Source: Parvularcula sp964342585 (GTDB taxonomy: Bacteria; Pseudomonadota; Alphaproteobacteria; Caulobacterales; Parvularculaceae). From it: a stretch of 8,137 nt of DNA. Both the position numbers and the translations under genes were made by a program. The stretch spans positions 1 to 8,137 of the forward strand of contig CAYFHK010000121.1 in the NCBI GenBank assembly GCA_964342585.1, written 5' to 3'. Below are positions 1 through 5,057 of the stretch, one piece after another (within the stretch, counting starts at the first letter, position 1; each line of letters begins with the position of its first letter). The notes below the pieces were generated by a model that was given only the letters and a program-made list of their open reading frames with translations, did not search any database and was not told the DNA's origin.

Positions 1-1
1 C

Positions 2-1324
2 GATCTAATCCGCTTCAGCGCTGATGGACGTTCACTGTTTCTCGCGTCGAGGCAGCTCTTTACACGATGGAATTTTCTCACCGGAAACCCTATTCAAACG
101 ATAAGGACAGACTCTGGCTCTAGAGATCAATTCTTGCGCTTGGTAGAACGCGATGGTCAGACGTCGATGTTTAAGACCCAGGCCGGTATTGTTGCTGCGA
201 CATTCGACGCCGGCGGCGATCGCCTGTTCTTTAGCACTGCGGAAAATAAACTAGAGATCTGGGGAAGTGCTGAAGGTTCTGACTTGGAAATGCGGCCAAA
301 GCTTTCTCTGCGAAGAGAAGACACGTGGCTACCAGTACTTGACTTTGATATTTTTGGGGAACGTCTCGTGGCTATTTTGAATAATGGTCATCTAAATGTT
401 ATTGATATCACAACAGGTGAAACACTCACTGACTCAGCTCTTTTTGAGAACCAAACCGTTTTGTCAGTCAGCGTATCGAGTGCCCGGGGCCAGGTCGCTG
501 CAGGGACGGCTGAAGGTCAAGTCACCTTAGTTGATATCGAAAGCGGCGATGTCGTTCAGCAATTGGATCTTCAAGGCCCCCTATACTCGGTAGCTTTCAC
601 CCCGTCCGGCGATAAATTAGTTGTCGCTCAACGAGGTAATGAGATCGTCGCGCTCGACTTGAGGACAATGTCAAGGGTGAGTAGCCTTGCGCGGCACGAC
701 GGACGCATTTCCAGCATCGCAGTCTCACCTGACGGTCAGCTCGCGATAAGCGGGTCATCTGACAAGACGGCGATAATCTGGAAGCTTGAAACCGGTGTCG
801 TCCTCAATACCCTCGATGGGCATAGCGACCGCATTAACACTGTTGCGTTCAGCTCCGACGGCCAGCTCGCGGCGACAGGGTCAGATGATGGTCTGATCAT
901 CATATGGGACGTGACTTCTGGGTATTCGGTGGCGCGTTTTGAACCGCGGCCAAATAGCCATGGGGGTGGCACAACGCCGGGAGAAGGGAGTGGGCGGATC
1001 CAAACCCCGGACGGGAGTTTTGACGCGTTCTTCAGTGAGAATCTAGCGGCCATCAAAACTGTAAACTTTGACCCTAGCGGAACCAGGTTGCTCTCCGGAT
1101 CGGCAGGTGGCGATCTATATGTCTGGCAGTTGCCCACGATAATAGCGGCGTCTGCGGACAAACAGGTGCAGATCGCTTGCGATTGGCTGCAGAGAGTAAA
1201 TGCCCGCACACAGTTTTCAGACGAAGAAGTCCGCAGATTCCCGATACTATTGGTAGATTTCCGGGATTCAGAGCCCACGGATGCGCGTTTCGATCCGTGT
1301 CGCTTTGGGAGACCTGACCGCTAG
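2..1324 (+). CDS. WD40 repeat beta-propeller protein, C-terminal part (5' end outside window)
   Basis: The frame is open from the first codon at base 2 to a TAG at 1322-1324, so this is the last 440 residues of a longer protein; a TTG at 134 is only an internal codon, because a WD-type blade (IRFSADGRSLFLAS) lies before it. About eight blades can be read, each of the form hydrophobic-x-F/V-S-x-D/S-G-x-x-L followed by a strand ending in W/D near its end. The clearest are at residues 235-266 (SIAVSPDGQLAISG, IIWKLETG), 277-306 (TVAFSSDGQLAATG, IIIWDV) and 350-377 (TVNFDPSGTRLLSG, LYVWQL). A Gly/Pro-rich insertion (about residues 317-340) splits the last blades. The tail, residues 382-440, has an AC-x-W-L start, a FSDEE stretch and a late DPCRF; similar tails end bacterial WD40 proteins fused to NTPase or caspase-like domains, so an N-terminal effector is possible but unseen. 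No signal peptide or membrane segment is visible in this part. The sequence is more A/T-rich than the genes to the right. Confidence 0.86.
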   Translation, partial: DLIRFSADGRSLFLASRQLFTRWNFLTGNPIQTIRTDSGSRDQFLRLVERDGQTSMFKTQAGIVAATFDAGGDRLFFSTAENKLEIWGSAEGSDLEMRPKLSLRREDTWLPVLDFDIFGERLVAILNNGHLNVIDITTGETLTDSALFENQTVLSVSVSSARGQVAAGTAEGQVTLVDIESGDVVQQLDLQGPLYSVAFTPSGDKLVVAQRGNEIVALDLRTMSRVSSLARHDGRISSIAVSPDGQLAISGSSDKTAIIWKLETGVVLNTLDGHSDRINTVAFSSDGQLAATGSDDGLIIIWDVTSGYSVARFEPRPNSHGGGTTPGEGSGRIQTPDGSFDAFFSENLAAIKTVNFDPSGTRLLSGSAGGDLYVWQLPTIIAASADKQVQIACDWLQRVNARTQFSDEEVRRFPILLVDFRDSEPTDARFDPCRFGRPDR

Positions 1325-1387
1325 GCCATTTGTGGCACATCGCTGCCCTGCGCAAAGAGCATAGCAAAGCAATAGATTGTTTATTAG

Positions 1388-1582
1388 TCGTTCACGGCCG
1401 ATGTCGATGACATCGATCACGGCTACGCCTCGCGGCTTCTCCCCCTCGCCTTTCTCGACCCCGAGATCATCCTTGCCTTTGTCCAAGGACGAGGTCCGGT
1501 TGACGTGACCATCGGTGAGCTTCGCGAAGTCGCCACGACCACCCCCGATTGGTCCGCGCAGCGAAAAGCCCTCGGGCTCTAG
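1388..1582 (+). pseudogene. C-terminal remnant of a serine site-specific recombinase
   Basis: An open stretch of 64 codons ends at TAG 1580-1582 and is preceded in frame by stops at 1385-1387 and a few codons earlier, with no start codon inside it that would give a sensible protein. The readable peptide contains YASRLLPLAFLDPEII, then GRGPVDVTIGEL and finally DWSAQRKALGL at the stop. This matches the usual C-terminus of the large recombinase-family proteins common in Alphaproteobacteria (a helix-turn-helix of the form YVxRLLxLAFLxPDIVEAIL, a Gly-Arg-Gln-Pro turn, and DWxxQRxxLGF at the end). The catalytic N-terminal resolvase domain and the middle are missing, so it cannot work. The assignment rests on remembered family pattern, not a search. 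It lies between the WD40 gene and the 3' end of tRNA-Val, which suits a decayed mobile element. Confidence 0.62.
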
Positions 1583-1811
1583 CCGATCATTTCCCGCCGC
1601 CCGGCGTTTCTTCGATCTGAAAGCGGAGCATCGCTCCCGCCCCTTAGATGACTGGGAATTCCCGCGCGGAGACAGGGCTTCGAATGGCCCGCAAGAGCCG
1701 CCCCTATTTGGCTTGAAATCCGTCGCCGATATGGCCGCACGGCGTGCATGTCCCGGAATTCCGGGCCTTTTCTCCGACAGGCTAAAGGAATGATATAAAA
1801 GGGGAAAAAGG
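1583..1811. other. Gap with no supported gene; contains a short palindrome
   Basis: Between the recombinase remnant and tRNA-Val I see no convincing protein gene: the possible frames here have low-complexity Arg/Pro-rich translations typical of G+C-rich noncoding DNA. A perfect 14-base palindrome, CCCGGAATTCCGGG, lies at 1752-1765 and is followed by CCTTTTCT; it could act as a weak plus-strand terminator (5-bp stem, AATT loop) but the T-run is short. On the minus strand the bases just past the tRNA CCA end read as two short T-runs separated by CCCC (1797-1810), which may help end tRNA transcription. Confidence 0.4.
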
Positions 1812-1886
1812 TGGTGGGCGTACCAAGGATCGAACTTGGGACATCTACCGTGTGAAGGTAGCGCTCTACCGCTGAGCTATACGCCC
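1812..1886 (-). tRNA. tRNA-Val (anticodon CAC)
   Basis: The minus strand folds as a complete 75-base tRNA. The acceptor stem is GGGCGUA with UACGCCC (seven pairs), the discriminator base is A and CCA is encoded at 1814-1812. The D arm is GCUC/GAGC, the anticodon stem CUACC/GGUAG encloses the loop UUCACAC, giving anticodon CAC for the GUG codon, and the T arm is CCAAG-UUCGAUC-CUUGG. The tRNA 3' end points left, toward the recombinase remnant and the WD40 gene, the side on which tRNA-targeted elements normally insert. Confidence 0.97.
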
Positions 1887-1896
1887 GGAGCCGAGC

Positions 1897-1925
1897 CAGA
1901 TACGCGAAGCGCAAACGTTGATCAA
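1897..1925 (-). promoter_or_regulatory. Candidate promoter of tRNA-Val
   Basis: On the minus strand TTGATC (1925-1920) and TATCTG (1902-1897) are separated by exactly 17 bases, an acceptable sigma-70-type pair. A start about seven bases past the -10 box would give a leader of only a few bases before the tRNA 5' end at 1886. Confidence 0.5.
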
Positions 1926-2002
1926 GCACCTCGATTGTATTCGCGCCACGCGGTCACGTATGGAAAATTGGAGTGCTGTCGTGAAGCGCAAAGCTGCAAC
2001 GC

Positions 2003-2365
2003 TTACGCCGCCGCGAGCATCCGATCGACCTCATTCACAAGGTCTTTGAGATGGAACGGCTTTGAGAGCACTTTGGCGTCTTGGGGCGCCTGATTCGCCG
2101 GATTAAGGGCCACCGCCGCAAAGCCGGTAATGAACATGATCTTCATCGTCGGGTCGATATCGGCAGCACGGCGCGCCAGCTCAATGCCGTCCATTACGGG
2201 CATGACGATGTCTGTCAGCAGGAGGTCGAATTCGCGCAATTGAAGCTCATTTAACGCTTCATCGCCTTGGGACGCATCGACCACCACATGGCCAGCCTTC
2301 TCCAGCGCCTTCTTCAAGAAGCCGCGCATGCTGTCATCGTCTTCCGCCAGGAGGATTGCCGCCAT
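2003..2365 (-). CDS. cpdR: CpdR-like single-domain response regulator
   Basis: A 120-residue stand-alone receiver domain. It begins MAAILLAEDDDSMRG, with the acidic pocket at D9-D11, the phospho-acceptor D52 in LLLTDIVMP, the conserved T80 in FITGFAAVALN and K102 in VLSKPF; FITGFAAVALN and the FHLKDLV end are hallmarks of CpdR. There is no output domain, and the chain ends in three alanines; in Caulobacter CpdR is itself a ClpXP substrate and a terminal Ala pair is thought to matter. In Caulobacter unphosphorylated CpdR primes ClpXP at the cell pole to degrade CtrA-regulon substrates, and the CckA-ChpT relay phosphorylates it to switch this off. I chose the ATG at 2365 because the domain starts there and AGAGG lies about 10 bases upstream; an in-frame ATG at 2425 would add 20 unrelated residues and overlap the CtrA-type site. 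It is divergent from the amidohydrolase gene. Confidence 0.94.
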   Translation of the reverse strand: MAAILLAEDDDSMRGFLKKALEKAGHVVVDASQGDEALNELQLREFDLLLTDIVMPVMDGIELARRAADIDPTMKIMFITGFAAVALNPANQAPQDAKVLSKPFHLKDLVNEVDRMLAAA

Positions 2366-2414
2366 CGCCCAAACGCCTCTGCACAATTCGTCATCGACTT
2401 TAAGCGTAGCGCGC

Positions 2415-2429
2415 TTAAAGTTCACTTAA
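2415..2429 (-). promoter_or_regulatory. CtrA-type binding site (TTAA-N7-TTAA) upstream of cpdR
   Basis: TTAA (2415-2418), seven bases, TTAA (2426-2429) exactly matches the full CtrA box pattern TTAA-N7-TTAA of Alphaproteobacteria. It is centred about 57 bases before the cpdR start codon, the position expected of a -35-overlapping activator site. A third TTAA lies at 2400-2403. That CtrA occupies it is inference from motif and neighbour; the site also lies some 140 bases before the divergent amidohydrolase. Confidence 0.6.
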
Positions 2430-2476
2430 TCCCATGATGGTGCCGCACTTACCATCGATTGCCAACCATAGGATGC

Positions 2477-2502
2477 CGCACACGCAGCTTGCACGGTGTG
2501 CG
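2477..2502. repeat. Inverted repeat CGCACAC/GTGTGCG in the divergent control region
   Basis: CGCACAC at 2477-2483 and its exact complement GTGTGCG at 2496-2502 are separated by 12 bases. The repeat overlaps the candidate -35 box of the amidohydrolase promoter, so it could be an operator, or a hairpin near the 5' end of a transcript. No regulator can be named. Confidence 0.35.
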
Positions 2503-2517
2503 ACGACTCTGTGTTAG
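2489..2517 (+). promoter_or_regulatory. Candidate promoter of the amidohydrolase gene
   Basis: TTGCAC (2489-2494) and TGTTAG (2512-2517) are spaced by 17 bases; the -10 box is weak. A GACTC (GANTC, the CcrM methylation sequence) sits in the spacer at 2505-2509, so methylation-sensitive expression is conceivable. The predicted leader would be about 45 bases. Confidence 0.35.
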
Positions 2518-2568
2518 GAAGAGAGTTGCAGGCATCGGGGCTGGCCTGCGTTGAGGAGACAGACGTTC

Positions 2569-3447
2569 ATGGGCGGAAAAATCGTGAGAGCCGCTTACCC
2601 TGGCTTGGCCCTCTCCCGCCCTGGCGAATGGCGTGCGCCATACGTTTTCGCCTCACCCCATTCGGGGCGTGAATATCCCACTCGCTTCGTGCGGGAATCT
2701 GTTTTGGATTTAGCGGCCCTTCGGCGATCTGAAGACGCGTATGTCGATCAGCTTCTGCCTGATCCCAACCTTTACGGTGTGCCGGTCCTAGCTGCACGCT
2801 TCCCGCGGGCGTTTGTTGATGTGAATCGCGATTCGCGAGAGCTCGATCCGCAAATGTTCACGGCCTCCGCCGCCGAGGGGGGGGAAATCAGATCCTCGCG
2901 CGTCGCGGCCGGTTTCGGCGTGATTCCTCGCCTCGCTGCCGAAGGTCGCAGTATCTACGCCAAAAAGCTAACCCCCGCCGATGCGCGTGCCCGCCTGCGC
3001 AGTTGCTATGTGCCTTATCACGAGGCCCTTGAAGCATTGCTGGGCGAGTGTCGCGAGCGCTTTGGTTTCGCGGTTTTGATCGATTGGCATTCAATGCCCT
3101 CTGCCTCGGGTCATGGTCACGCCCTCGCCGATGTGGTGATCGGGGATCGATTCGGGGCGTCAGCGGATCGCGGCCTTGTGGACATTTGGGATCGGGCATT
3201 CCGCGATGTCGGGCTGACCACGGCCCTTAACACGCCCTATGCTGGCGGGCATGTCACGAGCCAGTACGGCCGTCCGCGCGACGGGGTTCATGTGCTCCAA
3301 ATCGAACTGAACCGCGCCCTTTATCTGGATGAGGGGCGTGTTGCGCGGCACATGCAACGATTTGAGAGTCTGCGTGAAAAATTGAACGCGGCTGTCGCTC
3401 TCGCCATTGAAAGCTTTGGCTTCCAACAGGCCATGGCGGCTGAATAG
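2569..3447 (+). CDS. N-formylglutamate amidohydrolase family protein
   Basis: The 292-residue product has all the marks of the N-formylglutamate amidohydrolase (FGase) family: FASPHSGREYP with H31-S-G near the start, DVNRDSRELD at 84-93, LIDWHSMPS with D172 and H174, IGDRFG around 191-196, YAGGHVTSQYGRP from 224, and QIELNRALY at 244-252. The histidines and acidic residues of these motifs are the likely metal and catalytic ligands. The family hydrolyses N-formyl-L-glutamate to L-glutamate and formate, the last step of one histidine degradation route; some members act on other formylated or amide substrates. No hut genes are nearby, so the substrate is not certain and I give no symbol. No signal peptide is seen, so it is cytoplasmic. 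I chose ATG 2569 because GAGGAG lies 10 bases before it; a TTG at 2551 would put that ribosome-binding site inside the gene. Its pairing back to back with cpdR is, as I recall, common in Alphaproteobacteria. Confidence 0.92.
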   Translation: MGGKIVRAAYPGLALSRPGEWRAPYVFASPHSGREYPTRFVRESVLDLAALRRSEDAYVDQLLPDPNLYGVPVLAARFPRAFVDVNRDSRELDPQMFTASAAEGGEIRSSRVAAGFGVIPRLAAEGRSIYAKKLTPADARARLRSCYVPYHEALEALLGECRERFGFAVLIDWHSMPSASGHGHALADVVIGDRFGASADRGLVDIWDRAFRDVGLTTALNTPYAGGHVTSQYGRPRDGVHVLQIELNRALYLDEGRVARHMQRFESLREKLNAAVALAIESFGFQQAMAAE

Positions 3448-3500
3448 GCGGCTCCCGCGCCATTTCCGCGAGTATTTGCCGCCTGCATCGTGCATCCAGC

Positions 3501-3528
3501 AAAAAAAGGCCGCGGCAGTGCCGCGGCC
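3501..3528 (-). terminator. Rho-independent terminator, minus strand
   Basis: GGCCGCGGC and GCCGCGGCC (3528-3520 and 3516-3508) form a perfect nine-pair stem with a three-base loop, followed on the minus strand by seven T (3507-3501). On the plus strand the same hairpin is followed by AGTTG with no T-run, so it is strongly directional and does not look like the terminator of the amidohydrolase gene. Confidence 0.82.
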
Positions 3529-3576
3529 AGTTGTAGGGAGGAAACGCCCGAAATAGGGCATAGCGGCCGAAGCCAC
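3501..3576 (-). ncRNA. Candidate small regulatory RNA with unpaired CCUCCC
   Basis: The minus strand of this protein-free gap has the whole anatomy of a free-standing bacterial small RNA of about 76 bases. From its 5' end: stem-loop 1, GUGGC-UUCG-GCCGC (3576-3563), is closed by a C(UUCG)G tetraloop; stem-loop 2, AUGCCC-UAUUUC-GGGCGU (3561-3544), has six pairs including one U-G; an unpaired stretch follows, with CCUCCC at 3541-3536, complementary to Shine-Dalgarno sequences; then comes a GC-only hairpin with seven U. A sigma-70-type promoter stands immediately upstream. No minus-strand protein gene is near that would need this terminator. Several alphaproteobacterial trans-acting RNAs (AbcR, NfeR1/alpha-r14, cuckoo RNAs) use single-stranded CU-rich anti-SD motifs, so translation repression is a plausible role, but I do not recognise this as any named family. 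Confidence 0.55.
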
Positions 3577-3581
3577 TTGTT

Positions 3582-3611
3582 TATATATGCACAGCTTCTG
3601 CCGCAGCGCAA
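3582..3611 (-). promoter_or_regulatory. Candidate promoter of the small RNA
   Basis: On the minus strand TTGCGC (3611-3606) and TATATA (3587-3582) are separated by 18 bases. A start about six bases past the -10 box falls at the foot of stem-loop 1. The -35 box is embedded in one copy of a near-repeat described separately. Confidence 0.45.
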
Positions 3612-3632
3612 CATAATTTGTGCGGTGCGACA
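3603..3632. repeat. Two GC-GCG-ACA near-repeats, 19 bases apart
   Basis: GCAGCGCAACA (3603-3613) and GCGGTGCGACA (3622-3632) agree at 8 of 11 bases and start 19 bases apart, about two helix turns. A looser third copy, CGACGCAACA, lies at 3684-3693. They sit between the small RNA promoter and the glycosyltransferase, so they may bind a regulator of either. Confidence 0.3.
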
Positions 3633-3762
3633 AAAAAATTGGGTGTTTTGCTAACCATCCTGCAACCATTTGTATAGCGCGGCCGACGCAACACGCATTA
3701 AGTGCGCCATGTGCAGGCCAGCACGTCTTTGGAACGTTGTGTCCCACCCCAAGCAGACATAG

Positions 3763-4965
3763 ATGGACGAAATGAGCACTCAGGATGTCCCCCGCACCCG
3801 GGTCGCGCGAGCTCGCGCCCTCGGCAAGCGCGTTCGCGCCTTAACCGGCGCCCGCCAGAAATTCGCGATGCCCACTCACCAGAGCGGCTTGCGAATCGTG
3901 ATCGCAACCGACGCATGGCGTCCGCAACTAAACGGCGTGGTGACGACACTCGATACGCTTGGGCGCATTCTGACGAAATTCGGCAACGAAGTTCTCTACA
4001 TCACGCCGCTCGACTTCACGTCCTTCCCCATGCCGACCTATCCAGAGATCAGACTGTCACTCTTCCCTAACCGGAAGGTTGCCGCGATGATCAACGAGTT
4101 CAAGCCGGACGCGATTCATATCGCCACGGAAGGGCCCATCGGCCGCGCGGCGCGTCGTTTCTGCCGTCGCCGGAAATATCCATATACGACGTCTTTCCAT
4201 ACACGCTTTCCGGAATACACGAACGATCGGTTCGGCTTTCCGATCAAGTGGGGATACGCCCTCCTCAAAGATTTCCATAAGCATGGCGAAACCATGATGG
4301 TCGCGACACCGGGCCTGATGGAAGAGCTCACTGAACGTGGCTTCGATAATATGAAGTTGTGGGAACGTGGCGTCGATACGGATCAATTCAGGCCCATCGA
4401 ATCTTCCGTCTTCGACCATCTAGAGGGCCCCATTTTCACTTATGTCGGCCGATTTGCTGTTGAGAAAACGCTCGAAGACTTTCTCGACCTCGACCTACCA
4501 GGCACGAAAGTCATGGTCGGTGCAGGGCCGCAGGAAGAAGAGCTTCGGGAGAAGTATAAGGACAAAAACGTCTATTTTGCGGGCAAGAAATTCGGCGATG
4601 ATCTCGCTGCCTGTTATTCCGCATCGGATGTTTTTGTGTTTCCTTCTCGCACAGATACCTTCGGCCTCGTGAATGTGGAAGCGCTGGCATGCGGCGTGCC
4701 TGTGGCGGCCTACCCTGTGCGCGGCCCGCTCGAGATTTTGGAGAAGGCGCCACCTGGCACCGGTTGCCTCGATGAAGACCTCAAAAAGGCATGCCTCACT
4801 GCGTTGGAGACCCGCGACCCTGAGGCTTGCCGTCGGCATGCCCTCACCTTCTCATGGGACGCCGCGGCGCGGCAATTCATCGCCAACCTAGAGATCCCCG
4901 GTTTCGACGAAGATTTTTGGCTTCGATCGGCAAAGATGATCGAGGATCCCATTTTGCCGACATAA
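3763..4965 (+). CDS. GT4-type glycosyltransferase (MgtA/SQD2-like)
   Basis: A 400-residue GT-B fold glycosyltransferase. The N-terminal acceptor domain starts at about residue 43 with RIVIATDAWRPQLNGVVTTL, the NGVV-T signature of the group containing MgtA mannosyltransferases and plant/cyanobacterial sulfoquinovosyltransferase SQD2; IHIATEGPIG and SFHTRFPEY (H146) follow. The C-terminal nucleotide-sugar domain has FTYVGRFAVEKTLEDFL, VMVGAGPQ and SRTDTFGLVNVEALACG, where D298 and E306 occupy the E-x7-E positions (Asp in place of the first Glu, as in other members of this group I recall). It likely transfers a sugar from a nucleotide donor to a lipid or envelope glycan at the inner face of the membrane; donor and acceptor cannot be read. 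There is no signal peptide. The first 40 residues are Arg/Ala-rich and poorly conserved in appearance; ATGs at 3775 and 3868 are alternative starts and none has a strong ribosome-binding site. A 92-base gap separates it from plsX. Confidence 0.9.
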   Translation: MDEMSTQDVPRTRVARARALGKRVRALTGARQKFAMPTHQSGLRIVIATDAWRPQLNGVVTTLDTLGRILTKFGNEVLYITPLDFTSFPMPTYPEIRLSLFPNRKVAAMINEFKPDAIHIATEGPIGRAARRFCRRRKYPYTTSFHTRFPEYTNDRFGFPIKWGYALLKDFHKHGETMMVATPGLMEELTERGFDNMKLWERGVDTDQFRPIESSVFDHLEGPIFTYVGRFAVEKTLEDFLDLDLPGTKVMVGAGPQEEELREKYKDKNVYFAGKKFGDDLAACYSASDVFVFPSRTDTFGLVNVEALACGVPVAAYPVRGPLEILEKAPPGTGCLDEDLKKACLTALETRDPEACRRHALTFSWDAAARQFIANLEIPGFDEDFWLRSAKMIEDPILPT

Positions 4966-5057
4966 GCCAGCGGCGGAAATTGAGTCTGCGGCCTAGCGCG
5001 AAGGTCAGTGACAGGTTAACCGGCCCTGCCACACAACAGTACGGATAGAAGAACGGA

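Noticed and set aside
736..1278. 180-codon minus-strand frame opposite the WD40 gene
   Set aside because: It is antisense to well-formed WD40 blades, has no recognisable domain and has a composition expected of a shadow frame.
1515..1793. 92-codon plus-strand frame between the recombinase remnant and tRNA-Val
   Set aside because: It overlaps the recombinase tail in another frame, is Arg/Pro-rich, and has no ribosome-binding site or known motif.
2366..2425. 20-residue N-terminal extension of CpdR from ATG 2425
   Set aside because: Receiver domains begin at the ATG at 2365, which has its own ribosome-binding site; the extension would overlap the CtrA-type box and promoter.
3534..3544. Plus-strand GGGAGG as a ribosome-binding site for a small gene
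   Set aside because: No start codon with a usable frame follows at normal spacing; the complementary CCUCCC within the minus-strand RNA is the more coherent reading.
3651..3669. CTAACCAT and GCAACCAT as CtrA half-sites upstream of the glycosyltransferase
   Set aside because: Each departs from TTAACCAT and no TTAA-N7-TTAA pair is present; such short near-matches are expected by chance.
3160..3747. 195-codon minus-strand frame running through the small RNA region into the amidohydrolase
   Set aside because: It overlaps conserved FGase motifs antisense, crosses the strong terminator hairpin, and shows no domain; the RNA structure explains the gap better.
5014..5021. GGTTAACC palindrome before plsX as an operator
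   Set aside because: Eight bases, single copy, no supporting context; too weak to annotate.
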